DNA from: Deltaproteobacteria bacterium
GTDB taxonomy: Bacteria; Myxococcota_A; UBA9042; PHBI01
Direction: 5' to 3'
Assembly: GCA_020632715.1 (NCBI GenBank)
Contig: JACKFA010000013.1
Location: forward strand, 1 to 64,000
DNA: 64,000 bases
The stretch's first letter is position 1, and each line of letters begins with the position of its first letter. The notes below the pieces were generated by a model. That model did no database searches, was not told the origin of the DNA, and saw only the letters and a list, made by a program, of their open reading frames with translations. The position numbers and the translations under genes are program-made. Below, piece after piece: positions 42,288 to 51,185 of this stretch.

Positions 42288-43415
42288 ATGAGCGACACCA
42301 GGCACTGCCTCGACGGCGGGCGTCTCGTCGGCATGGACGGCTGGCTCCCGAGCCTCGCCGCGCACCACCGCTGGAGCGACCGCTACCCGCGCCCCGGCTG
42401 CAACCACCTCACGTGCGAGAGCTGCGGCGGTGACGTGCGCGCCTGGCCGGACCTCGACCTCGCGCCGAGCTTCGCCGGGCCCGGGGCCTCGAAGCCCGTC
42501 GCCGACGCGCTCGCGGCGGGCGGACCCGACGCGGCGCTCGCCCAGGGCGGCGTCGTCGCGGCGCAGGGGTCGCGCCTCTACGCCTGCGCCTGCACGGTCG
42601 CGGGGGAGCGCGGCGAGCGCCCGCTCCGCTCGCGCGAGGGGGAGGACCACCCCCTGAAGGCGCTCCCGTGGCGTTGCGCCGGGCACCCGCCGCTCGGGAC
42701 GCCGGCGGAGCTCGACGGCGAGACCGTCGATGACGCCGCCGCGGCCGGGCTCGCGGCGCGCGCGCTCGCCGGGGCGGCGCCGGCGGACGGCGTGCCGTGG
42801 CCCACCTCCTTCATCGACGCCGAGCTCCCGGCCGCGTGGATCGCGGACGTCTACGCGCTGCTCCCCGCGGGGGCCGCGCGCGAAGGCATCGCCGGGGCGG
42901 CCACCGCCGCGCTCGCCGCCGACGACCCGAAGGAGCGCGCCGCCGGGCTCGACTTCTACCTCTTCCACCCGGGCGCGCCGGGCGCCGAGCGGATCTCGGC
43001 CGCGCTCCGCGACGAGCCCGCGCGCTTCCACGGGGTCGCGCTGCCCTGGTCGAAGAAGAAGGACCTCGCCCACCTCGCGTGGAAGGTGCTCGCCGAGCGC
43101 CTCCAGCCCGGCGACGACGGCGGCGTCGACGCGATCGCCCTCGAGCTCGCCCGCGGGGACGCGCTGACCGGGCGCGCGGAGCTCGCGGCGATCCTCCGCC
43201 TCGGCGCCCTCGAGCCGGCCTGGTACAAGGAGCACGTCGGTGAGGTCGCGGCGGCGAACCCGAAGGCGCTCGCGAGCGTGGTGGACGCGCTCCGGCGCTT
43301 CGGCGACGCCGATCTGGAGGCCGCCGTCGCGACGCTGCGCGCGGCCGACGGCGTCGACGGCGAGGCTGTCGAGCGGGCGCTGCGCGAGCGGCTCGCGGGG
43401 CGGGTGACGCGATGA
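42288..43415 (+). CDS. Hypothetical protein with N-terminal Cys cluster
   Basis: A 375-aa soluble protein of unknown function. The first 130 residues contain a likely metal-binding set (MSDTRHCLDGG, GCNHLTCESCGG, YACACTV, WRCAGH). The remainder is Ala/Leu-rich and helical, with repeated ALxAAxPADG- and LELARGDAL-like stretches that suggest HEAT- or TPR-like solenoids. GAGGTGAGCG before the ATG is a good ribosome site. Its last codons overlap the methyltransferase start (ATGA), so the two are coupled and may act together. I recognise no family. Confidence 0.65.
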   Translation: MSDTRHCLDGGRLVGMDGWLPSLAAHHRWSDRYPRPGCNHLTCESCGGDVRAWPDLDLAPSFAGPGASKPVADALAAGGPDAALAQGGVVAAQGSRLYACACTVAGERGERPLRSREGEDHPLKALPWRCAGHPPLGTPAELDGETVDDAAAAGLAARALAGAAPADGVPWPTSFIDAELPAAWIADVYALLPAGAAREGIAGAATAALAADDPKERAAGLDFYLFHPGAPGAERISAALRDEPARFHGVALPWSKKKDLAHLAWKVLAERLQPGDDGGVDAIALELARGDALTGRAELAAILRLGALEPAWYKEHVGEVAAANPKALASVVDALRRFGDADLEAAVATLRAADGVDGEAVERALRERLAGRVTR

Positions 43416-44017
43416 CCGATCTCTTCGCGGACAAGGCGGCGGACTACGACGCGCGCGACGTCCCGCAGCGCCTCTCGGCCGCTTTCGGCGCGCGCCTCGC
43501 GGAGGACATCGCGCTCGACGCCGGGATGGAGGTCCTCGACTTCGGGGCCGGCACCGGCCTCGTGACGGGCCACGTGGTCGGGCGCGTGCGGCGCGTGACG
43601 GCGGTCGACGTCTCGCCCGCGATGCTCGCGAAGCTCGCGGCCAAGCACGGCGATCGCGCCGACCTCGAGATCCTCTGCCACGACATCCTCGAGGCGCCGC
43701 TCGAGCGCCGCTTCGACCTCATCGTGAGCGCGATGGCGATGCACCACGTCGCCGACACGGACGCGCTCCTCGCCGCGTTCGCCGCGCACCTCGCGCCTGG
43801 AGGTCGCGTCGCGCTCGCCGACCTCGACACCGAGGCCGGCACCTTCCACCCCGAGGACACCGAGGGCGTCTACCACCACGGCTTCGACCGCGACGCCTTC
43901 GCGGCGCGCCTCGCCGCCCACGGCTTCGAGGACGTCGTGATCGACACGGCCGTCGAGGTCGAGAAGGAGGGCCGCCCCTACACGATCTTCTTCGCGACGG
44001 CCCGGAAGCCCGCCTGA
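43412..44017 (+). CDS. Class I SAM-dependent methyltransferase
   Basis: A 201-aa Rossmann-fold methyltransferase. Motif I is LDFGAGTGLVTGHV (about residues 43-56), motif II is VTAVDVSPAML, then LEILCHDILEAP and FDLIVSAMAMHHVAD, and later LAPGGRVALADLD. It uses S-adenosylmethionine; the substrate is unknown. The ATG overlaps the stop of the preceding Cys-cluster gene, and the downstream kinase begins 53 nt after its stop. Family resemblance is to small UbiE/type-11 enzymes. Confidence 0.88.
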   Translation: MTDLFADKAADYDARDVPQRLSAAFGARLAEDIALDAGMEVLDFGAGTGLVTGHVVGRVRRVTAVDVSPAMLAKLAAKHGDRADLEILCHDILEAPLERRFDLIVSAMAMHHVADTDALLAAFAAHLAPGGRVALADLDTEAGTFHPEDTEGVYHHGFDRDAFAARLAAHGFEDVVIDTAVEVEKEGRPYTIFFATARKPA

Positions 44018-44057
44018 CGCCGGGACGAGAGGCCGCGACGCGCGCCGCCGACCACGC

Positions 44058-44063
44058 TATGAT
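44058..44063 (+). promoter_or_regulatory. -10 box of a leaderless promoter (TATGAT-N7-ATG)
   Basis: TATGAT, GGCCAGG, then the ATG at 44071. Two upstream in-frame ATGs overlap the box itself and would not be transcribed from it. The spacer contains no AGGAG. Confidence 0.45.
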
Positions 44064-44070
44064 GGCCAGG

Positions 44071-46518
44071 ATGAGGGGCCACGAGGGACGCGTCGGCGGA
44101 GCCAGTCGGCGATCGCGGGTCACGCGGTGGGCGCTGACGGGAGGCGTCCTGGCCGTCGTCCTCGTGCGCCTCGCCGGGCTCGACCTCTTCGCGCGCCCGG
44201 ACGCCTGGGCGTACGACCACGTCCTCGTGCCGCTCATGCCGACCCCCGAGAAGCGTGATCAGGTCGTGCTCGTCGAGGTCGACGACGCCTCGCTCCGCGC
44301 GCTCGGCGAGCGCTGGCCGCTCTCGCGCGCGACGTGGGCGCGCTTCCTCGAGCGCACGCGCGCGCTCTCCCCCGCGCTCGTGGTGCTCGACGTGGTCTTC
44401 GACCAGCCGAGCGACTCGAGCGCCGCCGAGCTCGGCCAGAGCGTCGCCCTCCGGCTCCAGGCGAGCGGCCTCGGCGAGACGGGCGCGGGCACCGCGCTCG
44501 CCGAGTTCATCGACGACGAGCTCGGGCGGCACGACGCCGACCGGGCCCTCTCGATGGCCGTCGCGGAGGCCGGGAACGTCGTCCTGGGCGCGATCTTCAC
44601 CGACGACGACGGCGGCGATCCGGGCGCCGCCCTCGACGGCGCGCTGCCGCCGCTGTCCTGCGCCTCGGACGGGCTCGCGCTGCAGGCCGCGTCGGTCACG
44701 ACCTGCCAGCCGGAGCTCACGGTGGCCGCGCGCGGGAGCGGCGCGATGAACGTGCTCGTCGACCCCGACGGGGTCGTCCGGCGCTACCCCTACGCCGTCG
44801 CGATGGACGGCGCCGCCTACCCCTCGCTCGCCCTCGCCGCCGCGATGATGATGGCCGAGTCGAGCGAGGAGGCCGACGCCACCGTGGCCCGCGCCCTGTC
44901 GATCGACGGGGGCGCGCCCCACCTGCGCATGTCCGAGGCCACGTCGCGCTTCCCGCGCGTGGGCTTCGCCGAGATCGTGATGAGCGAGGATCCCGCGCCG
45001 GCGACGGTCGCCTCGTTCGCGGACAAGATCCTCGTCGTCGGCGCCACGGCGCCCGGGGCGGCCGATCAGCTGCGCACGCCGGTCGGATACGGCGTGCCGG
45101 GCGTCGTCCTCCACGCGATGGCGATCGACGACCTCCTGTCCGGCCAGCGCCTCGCCTCGGACGGCGCGCCCGCCTGGGTCTCCGTGCTCGAGACCGCCCT
45201 CGTGCTCCTCGCCTTCGGGGGGCTGCTCCGCCTCGGCGCGCGCCCGCTCGTCCTCGTCGGGGCGGCCGTCGCCCTGACCGCCGTCCACGGCGCGCTCTGC
45301 TACGCGGCCGCGGCGGGGCCGCTCTGGCTGCTCGCGCTCACGCCGGCGCCGGTCGGGCTCGTGCTGCTCGGCGCGGGCGAGACCGCGGCGCGCTGGCTGG
45401 GCGCGCGCGACGCGCAGCAGGCCCTCGCCGCCCAGGCGGCCCTCCTCGAGGCCGAGCGCGTCGCCCTCGAGCGCTTCCAGCTCGTCGTCGAGACCGTCGC
45501 CGACGCGATCGTCACGGTCGACGCGGAGGGCTGCGTGACCTGGATGAACCCGGCCGCGGAGACGCTCTTCCTGCGCCGCCTCGCGTCGGCGCGCGGGCTC
45601 CACATCGGGGCGCTCGTGCCCAGCTGGCGCGACGAGGGCGTGCCCGTCGCGGCGCCCGGCGGGACGGAGGCCGGGAAGGGCGCCGTCGGCGAGACCGAGG
45701 CGCGCCTCCCGAGCGGAGAGCGCGTCCCCGTCGAGGTGAGCGTGACGCCGGCGAGCGCGAGCGCCGCCGACCACCACACCTGCGTCTTCCGAGACATCGC
45801 GGCGCGGAAGGCCCTCGAGCGCGCCCGCGAGGAGCTCCACGCCACCGTCAACCACGAGCTCCGGACGCCGGTCACGTCGATCATCGGCGCGCTGAAGCTC
45901 GTCGGGAGCGGCGCGATGGGGCCGGTCGACGACGGCGTGCGCCCGCTCGTCGCCGTCGCGCAGCAGAACGCCGAGCGGCTGAGCGCCCTGATCAACGAGC
46001 TGCTCGACCTCGCGAAGCTCGAGTCGGGGCACGGCGGCTACGACTTCCAGCCCATCGCGCTCGGGCCGCTGTGCCGCCGCGCCGTCGAGGAGACGCGCGG
46101 CTACGGCGTCGAGTACGGCGTCGCGATCGCGGTCGAGGGGGCCGAGGGGGCCGACGACGCCGAGCACCTCGTGCGCGGGAGCGAGGGGCGCCTCGTGCAG
46201 GTCGTGAAGAACCTGCTCTCGAACGCCGTGAAGCACTCGCCCGAGGGCGGGACCGTGCGCGTGGGGGTCGCCGCGCGCGCGGGGGCGGTCCGGGTGAGCG
46301 TCGCCGACGACGGGCCCGGGATCCCCGAGGCGTTCCGGGAGCACCTCTTCGAGCGCTTCGCGACCACGGACGCCGCGGACGGCAAGAAGCGCCCGGGCAC
46401 AGGCCTCGGCCTCAGCATCGCCCGGCGCATCGTCGAGGATCACGGGGGCCGCATCGGGTTTGATTCGACCGTCGGCGCCGGTACAACGTTCTGGTTCGAG
46501 CTACCGAGGTTGGCATGA
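44071..46518 (+). CDS. CHASE2-PAS sensor histidine kinase
   Basis: An 815-aa membrane kinase. An N-terminal membrane segment leads into a CHASE2-type extracellular sensor (about 40-370; contains VVFDQPSDSS, VLVDPDGVVRRYP and ILVVGATAPGAADQLRTPVG), which CHASE2 proteins usually terminate with further membrane helices (about 375-450, LVLLAFGGLLRLG). Then a PAS domain (about 465-575; VDAEGCVTWMNPAAETLF), the HisKA helix with His595 in NHELRTP and an HATPase domain (NLLSNAVKHSP, DDGPGIP, GTGLGLSIA). A response regulator is not adjacent. It is coupled to the next lipoprotein by an ATGA overlap. Confidence 0.92.
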   Translation: MRGHEGRVGGASRRSRVTRWALTGGVLAVVLVRLAGLDLFARPDAWAYDHVLVPLMPTPEKRDQVVLVEVDDASLRALGERWPLSRATWARFLERTRALSPALVVLDVVFDQPSDSSAAELGQSVALRLQASGLGETGAGTALAEFIDDELGRHDADRALSMAVAEAGNVVLGAIFTDDDGGDPGAALDGALPPLSCASDGLALQAASVTTCQPELTVAARGSGAMNVLVDPDGVVRRYPYAVAMDGAAYPSLALAAAMMMAESSEEADATVARALSIDGGAPHLRMSEATSRFPRVGFAEIVMSEDPAPATVASFADKILVVGATAPGAADQLRTPVGYGVPGVVLHAMAIDDLLSGQRLASDGAPAWVSVLETALVLLAFGGLLRLGARPLVLVGAAVALTAVHGALCYAAAAGPLWLLALTPAPVGLVLLGAGETAARWLGARDAQQALAAQAALLEAERVALERFQLVVETVADAIVTVDAEGCVTWMNPAAETLFLRRLASARGLHIGALVPSWRDEGVPVAAPGGTEAGKGAVGETEARLPSGERVPVEVSVTPASASAADHHTCVFRDIAARKALERAREELHATVNHELRTPVTSIIGALKLVGSGAMGPVDDGVRPLVAVAQQNAERLSALINELLDLAKLESGHGGYDFQPIALGPLCRRAVEETRGYGVEYGVAIAVEGAEGADDAEHLVRGSEGRLVQVVKNLLSNAVKHSPEGGTVRVGVAARAGAVRVSVADDGPGIPEAFREHLFERFATTDAADGKKRPGTGLGLSIARRIVEDHGGRIGFDSTVGAGTTFWFELPRLA

Positions 46519-47138
46519 CGCGAACGGGGTTCCTCACGATCTGGGCCATGACGGCGCTGTCGACCGGCGGCTGCGGCTCCAACGGGTGCGGGCCCGTCGT
46601 GCCCGACCCGTGCGAGCAGGACCGCCTCGGCTGCGACGATCCCATCGACGAGGAGTTCCCGATCCGCGCCGACTGCGGCCTCACCGACCCGCTCGAGGTC
46701 ACGCTCGGCGAGGGCGAGGAGAGCTTCCACGCCCTCGGGGCGGCGGGCGACCAGCCGACCATCCACTATGGCGTGCAGGGCGGGCAGCACACGTTCCTCG
46801 CCTTCCGCGTGGAGAACCCGGCGCTCGAGCTCTACGATCGGCTGCGCGTCACGCTCTGGGTCGCCCAGGGGCCCGACTGCGCCGCTGGCGAGCCGCAGGG
46901 CGCGGTGCCGACCACCTGCGCGAGCACCCTCGGGATCCGGCAGGTCATCCTCGGCGCCCCGCCCGACACGCTCCACACGGCGGACGGCGCGGTCGAGGAG
47001 AGCGGCCTCCTCGTCTTCCTGAGCTACCCGGACTTCACGCAGCGGACGGTGTTCGCGGTCGAGGTCGAGGATCCCTGCGGTCGCGTCGGGAGCGCGTCGT
47101 TCACGGTCCCCGAGGACGGCTGGACGAACCAGCAGTAG
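46515..47138 (+). CDS. Lipoprotein coupled to the CHASE2 kinase
   Basis: A 207-aa predicted lipoprotein (signal MTRTGFLTIWAMTALSTGGC; Cys20) with further cysteines (NGCG, DPCEQ, LGCDD, DCGL). The body is beta-rich (FLAFRVENPALELYDRLRVTLWV, GRVGSASFTV). It has no known family. The start overlaps the kinase stop (ATGA), so it is very likely translated with the kinase. A periplasmic partner that reports to the CHASE2 sensor is an attractive hypothesis, not shown by sequence. It converges with the Ser/Thr kinase gene. Confidence 0.72.
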   Translation: MTRTGFLTIWAMTALSTGGCGSNGCGPVVPDPCEQDRLGCDDPIDEEFPIRADCGLTDPLEVTLGEGEESFHALGAAGDQPTIHYGVQGGQHTFLAFRVENPALELYDRLRVTLWVAQGPDCAAGEPQGAVPTTCASTLGIRQVILGAPPDTLHTADGAVEESGLLVFLSYPDFTQRTVFAVEVEDPCGRVGSASFTVPEDGWTNQQ

Positions 47139-47157
47139 GCGCGCTCGTCGCGGCGCG

Positions 47158-48768
47158 TCACCCGGCGACGGTGTCGGCGAGGGCCGCGCCCGGCGGCATC
47201 GGCGCGGCTGGAGGCGCCGGGGCGGGCCCCTGGCCCTGGGTCGCCTCGTCGCGCGCCTCCCACCAGGCGCGCGCTCGCTCCGCCGTCCAGGGGGTGGCGA
47301 GCGGCACGGCGGCGAGGCGCTCGGCGAGCTCGGCGGCCGAGCGCGGCCGGTCCTCGGGGCGCTTCGCGAGGCAGGCGAGCACGATGGCGTCGAGCTCCTT
47401 CGGGATCGGGTGCGGCGCGAGCGCGCTCGGCGGCTCCGGCTCGGATTGGACGTGCGCGAACATGACCTGCGTCGCGACGCCTCCGGTGAAGAGGTCGCGC
47501 CCGACGAGGAGGAACCAGGCGACGCAGCCGAGGAGGTAGACGTCGGCGCGGCCGTCGATGTCCCAGCCCATCACCTGCTCGGGGGCCATGTACGCGGGGG
47601 TCCCGCTGACGCTCCCGTCGCTCGTGAGGCGCTCGTCGCCGGGCTTCGGCTGCGCCGCCTTGGCGAGGCCGAAGTCGAGGACCTTGATCCAGTCGACGTC
47701 CTGGCCGTAGCGGCAGAGGAAGAGGTTCGGCGGCTTCACGTCGCGGTGGACGAGCCCCGCGAGGTGGGCCTCGTGGAGGGAGTGGCACGCCTGCCGGAGG
47801 ATGCTCACGACGCGCTCGGGGGGCTGCGCGCCCTCGCGCTCGACGAGCGCGTCGAGATCGAGGCCGTCGAGGAGCTCCATGACGTAGTAGAACTGGCCCT
47901 CGTCGGTCGTGCCGAAGTCGTAGATGGCGACGGTGTGGGGCGACTTCAGCGCCGCGGTCGCCTGCGCCTCGTGGGTGAAGCGGCGCGCGGCGAGCTCGCG
48001 CTCGGCGGGCTCCATGAGGGTCTTCGGGCGGATGACCTTGACGGCGGCGGGGCGCCGCAGCATCCGGTGGTCGGCGCGCCAGACCTCCCCCATGCCGCCG
48101 CGCCCGAGGAGCGTCGTGAGCTCGTAGCTGCCCATCTCCTGCGCCTTCACGATCGTCTCCTGGAGGCGCCCCATGAACCACGCGACGAGGGCGGAGATCG
48201 GGATGGCGAGGACGCTCGGGCCGAGGTCGAACGCGGCGTCGGTGAACGTCGGCAGCCCCCCGCCGTCGGCCGCGCGGAAGGCGAGCTGCGCCGCGATCTC
48301 GAGGGCGAGGGAGAAGACCATCGCGCCGACGGTGACGCGCACCGGCGTCATCAGGACGAGCAGCACGGAGAAGAACCAGATCGTGATCGGCGACCACCCG
48401 GGGATCGCGACGCCGACGGCCCAGGGCGCCTGCTCGATCACGAGGGCGACGCCGACGCCGCAGGTGGCGACCCCGGAGAGGACGACGGCGCGAAGCGCGT
48501 GATCGGGGACGCGCGCGGTGAAGCCCGCGAGCGCGAGCAGCGCCGCGCCGATGGCGAACACGGCGCAGCCGGCGGCCGCGACGGCCGGGAAGGGGAAGGG
48601 GGCCCCCTTGAAGCCGGTCACGTTGACGAGCGCGAGCGCCGCCACGCCGAAGAGCGCGACGGCGGCGACGATCTTGAGCCGAGGCCGCGCGGCGAGCAGC
48701 GGGTCGGCCGTGAAGTGGCGATCGTGCGCGAGGAGGCGCCGCGGGGCGGCGCTTGGGGGTGTGGACAT
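47158..48768 (-). CDS. Membrane-bound Hanks-type serine/threonine protein kinase
   Basis: A 536-aa protein with an unusual order: the membrane part is N-terminal (five to six hydrophobic segments between residues 30 and 200) and the kinase domain follows (about 213-480). Kinase motifs: GRGGMGEVW, Lys244 in AAVKVI, HRDVKPPN (Asp343), DFG (Asp365), GTPAYMAPEQV. All catalytic residues are present. The C-terminus is Pro/Ala-rich. Such kinases phosphorylate Ser/Thr of cytoplasmic proteins in myxobacterial regulation. I chose this ATG rather than an in-frame TTG nine bases upstream. Confidence 0.92.
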   Translation of the reverse strand: MSTPPSAAPRRLLAHDRHFTADPLLAARPRLKIVAAVALFGVAALALVNVTGFKGAPFPFPAVAAAGCAVFAIGAALLALAGFTARVPDHALRAVVLSGVATCGVGVALVIEQAPWAVGVAIPGWSPITIWFFSVLLVLMTPVRVTVGAMVFSLALEIAAQLAFRAADGGGLPTFTDAAFDLGPSVLAIPISALVAWFMGRLQETIVKAQEMGSYELTTLLGRGGMGEVWRADHRMLRRPAAVKVIRPKTLMEPAERELAARRFTHEAQATAALKSPHTVAIYDFGTTDEGQFYYVMELLDGLDLDALVEREGAQPPERVVSILRQACHSLHEAHLAGLVHRDVKPPNLFLCRYGQDVDWIKVLDFGLAKAAQPKPGDERLTSDGSVSGTPAYMAPEQVMGWDIDGRADVYLLGCVAWFLLVGRDLFTGGVATQVMFAHVQSEPEPPSALAPHPIPKELDAIVLACLAKRPEDRPRSAAELAERLAAVPLATPWTAERARAWWEARDEATQGQGPAPAPPAAPMPPGAALADTVAG

Positions 48769-48865
48769 GCGGCTCAAATACGATCGACCGCCGCCGCTCG
48801 CAACGGGCGACGCGGGGGCGCGGGGAGACCTGGATCGCGAGGCCGGATTCGGCGATGGTCACGGC

Positions 48866-49699
48866 ATGGAAGACACCCCGACGCCCCGCCGTCGGCGCGC
48901 CCTGCGCGTCGTGAGCGCCGTGGCGGGCCTCTACTGCGCGGGGCTCATCGCGGCGCTCGTGGCCTTCGCGTCGAGCGCGCCTGGGGGCGTCGGGCTCTCG
49001 CGGGGCTCGTCGCCGGCCGAGATCGTGGCCGCGGCCCGCGCCGAGGAGGCGCGGAGCCCGCTCTGCGGCCTCATGGTCCCCTTCGAGCACCTGCGCGTCG
49101 CGCAGTGGGCCCGGACGGAGGCCGGGGTGGCCGCGGAGCGGCTCGCCGACCCGGAGGCGCGCCGCGACGCCGCGTCGGCGATCTACGTGCACGCCGTCGT
49201 CCTCGAGGAGATGACGATGCTGCTCGCGGCGGCGCTCGCGGGCGGGCTCATCGCCGCCATCCTCGGGTGGTTCGGCGTCGCCATCGGAGGCGGCGTCCTG
49301 ATGATGCTGTGCGCGCCGGTGCCGATCGTGAGCGTCGGCCCGGGATCGGCGCTGCTCACGGCGCCGCTCCTCGTGCTCGGGATCCTGATGATCGTGTTCC
49401 GCGAGCGGCGCTCGCGCGCCGAGGTCGAGGCGGCGGCGGCGGCGGCGGTGCTCGGGCCAGGGGGCGCGGCGCCGCGGCCGTACCCGTACGCGACCGTCGG
49501 GAACCCGAGCGACGACGAGCCCGGCTGGAAGATGATCCTCGCGGGCGTCGGCCTCCTCCTGCTCGGTGGCGGCGGGGTCGCCCTCGGGGCGAGCCTCCGG
49601 GGCGCCGTGAAGCTCATCGCGAGCAGCGTCGTCGCCGGCATCGTCGGGCTCGGCCTGATCGGCTTCGGCGTCGCGCGGGAGGTCAGGCGCAAGCGCTGA
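48866..49699 (+). CDS. Integral membrane protein, function unknown
   Basis: A 277-aa membrane protein: one helix near residues 13-36, then a soluble segment (about 40-110) with SPLCGLMVPFEHLRVAQW, two or three helices (about 115-180) and a final pair (about 225-270). A Pro/Tyr-rich cytoplasmic loop (YPYATVGNPSDDEPGWK) lies in between. No family was recognised. It is divergent from the Ser/Thr kinase across about 97 bp, so they may share a regulator. Confidence 0.65.
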   Translation: MEDTPTPRRRRALRVVSAVAGLYCAGLIAALVAFASSAPGGVGLSRGSSPAEIVAAARAEEARSPLCGLMVPFEHLRVAQWARTEAGVAAERLADPEARRDAASAIYVHAVVLEEMTMLLAAALAGGLIAAILGWFGVAIGGGVLMMLCAPVPIVSVGPGSALLTAPLLVLGILMIVFRERRSRAEVEAAAAAAVLGPGGAAPRPYPYATVGNPSDDEPGWKMILAGVGLLLLGGGGVALGASLRGAVKLIASSVVAGIVGLGLIGFGVAREVRRKR

Positions 49700-49783
49700 T
49701 CGGACCTTGCCGGCGCGGGCTCGCTGTGTGATCTCCTCGGGGAGCGCGCCGCCACGCCCAGCGCGCCGGGAGGAGAGCGAACG

Positions 49784-50374
49784 ATGGACGAGCCCCGCCC
49801 CACGCACCGCACCGCCGCCGAGCTCGAGGCCGGGCTCGGCGAGATCCTGCGCTCGCCGCCAAGCGCCGGCGACGTGCGGATGATCGTCCGCAGGCCGGCG
49901 CGAGACGAGCGCGAGACCGTCGCGGTCGGCCAGCTCGACCCCGAGGAGGGGCTCGTGGGCGACTCCTTCCGCGCCCGCGAGCTCGCGAAGCGGCCGGCGG
50001 CGCGGCCGGAGATCCAGCTCACGCTCATGAACGCCCGCGCCATCGCGCTCATCGCGGGCGACGAGGCGCGCTGGCCGCTCGCGGGCGACCAGCTCTACGT
50101 CGACCTCGACCTCTCGTGGGAGAACCTCCCGCCAGGGACGCGCCTCGCGGTCGGCGACGCGCTCGTCGAGATCACCGCGGAGCCGCACACGGGCTGCAAG
50201 AAGTTCGTTCAGCGCTTCGGCATGGACGCGATGACCTTCGTGAACTCGGAGGTCGGGCTCCGCCACAACCTGCGCGGGATCCACGCGATGGTCGTGCGGC
50301 CGGGCGCCGTGCGCGTCGGGGACCGGATCGCGAAGGTCGCGGCCGACGACGAGAAGGAGGCGCGCGCGTGCTGA
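49784..50374 (+). CDS. MOSC-domain protein
   Basis: A 196-aa single-domain MOSC protein (molybdenum cofactor sulfurase C-terminal family, which includes YiiM and YuaD). Family features: LTLMNARAIALIAG, LYVDLDLSWENLPPGTRLAVGDALVEIT and the conserved Cys in EPHTGCKKFVQRFG, which handles Mo-cofactor sulfur or reduces N-hydroxylated compounds. The start follows GGAGGAGAGCGA. The coding end overlaps the GST gene by 7 bp. Confidence 0.88.
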   Translation: MDEPRPTHRTAAELEAGLGEILRSPPSAGDVRMIVRRPARDERETVAVGQLDPEEGLVGDSFRARELAKRPAARPEIQLTLMNARAIALIAGDEARWPLAGDQLYVDLDLSWENLPPGTRLAVGDALVEITAEPHTGCKKFVQRFGMDAMTFVNSEVGLRHNLRGIHAMVVRPGAVRVGDRIAKVAADDEKEARAC

Positions 50375-51048
50375 CCGTCCACCACCTCGACAACTCCCGC
50401 TCACAGCGGGTCCTCTGGCTCCTCGAGGAGCTCGGCGTCCCCTACGAGATCGCCTTCTACAAGCGCGATCCGGAGACGATGCTCGCGCCGCGTGAGCTGC
50501 GCGCGGTGCACCCGCTCGGCAAGGCCCCCGTCGTGACCATCGACGACGGCGGCGAGCGCGTGGTGCTCGCCGAGTCGGGCGCCATCCTCGAGGAGCTCGT
50601 CGACCGCTACGGCGAGGGGCGCCTCCGGCCGGCGCCCGGGACGCAGGCCGCGCGCGACTACCGCTACTGGATGCACTACGCGGAGGGCTCGGCGATGTCG
50701 CCGCTCCTCCTCAAGCTCATCTTCGGCGAGCTCCCGAAGCGCGCGCCGTGGCTCGTGAAGCCGCTCGTCGGCGCCATCGCGAAGAAGGCGCAGAGCGCGT
50801 TCATCGACCCGCAGCTGAAGACGCACATGGGGTGGTGGGAGGCGTCGCTCGAGGGGCGCGACTTCCTCGCCGGCGAGTTCACGGCGGCCGACATCCAGAT
50901 GAGCTTCCCCGTCGAGGCGGGGCTCGCGCGGGCCGCCAAGGCGGGGACATACCCGCGCGTCGAGGCGTACCTCGCGCGGCTGCACGCGCGTCCGGCCTGG
51001 AAGAAGGCGCTCGAGCGGGGCGGCCCCTACGCGATCCTCGGCGGGTGA
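50368..51048 (+). CDS. Glutathione S-transferase family protein
   Basis: A 226-aa GST. The N-terminal thioredoxin-like domain has NSRSQRVLWLLEELGVPYEI, HPLGKAPVV (cis-Pro) and ESGAILEELVDRY, which binds the glutathione gamma-glutamyl part; the Ser in NSRSQR is the likely catalytic residue. The all-helical C-terminal domain runs from about 95. The GTG start is supported by AAGGAGG upstream and overlaps the MOSC stop. If this organism makes bacillithiol (genes at 52-55 kb), the thiol cofactor used is an open question. Confidence 0.9.
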   Translation: MLTVHHLDNSRSQRVLWLLEELGVPYEIAFYKRDPETMLAPRELRAVHPLGKAPVVTIDDGGERVVLAESGAILEELVDRYGEGRLRPAPGTQAARDYRYWMHYAEGSAMSPLLLKLIFGELPKRAPWLVKPLVGAIAKKAQSAFIDPQLKTHMGWWEASLEGRDFLAGEFTAADIQMSFPVEAGLARAAKAGTYPRVEAYLARLHARPAWKKALERGGPYAILGG

Positions 51049-51185
51049 GCGTCGCGCGCGGGCGCGCGGCGCGGGCTCGGCGCCGCGGGGCGGCGTTATC
51101 GGCGCCCTCGCGCCCGGTTCGGCTTGTGGGAACGGGGCGGCTTGCGTAGGGTCGCCGGACCATTCGTCATCGTGGAGCTTACGCT

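Noticed and set aside
46515..46518. Fusion of kinase and lipoprotein
   Set aside because: The stop of the kinase and the ATG of the lipoprotein overlap in different frames; the signal peptide shows a separate protein.
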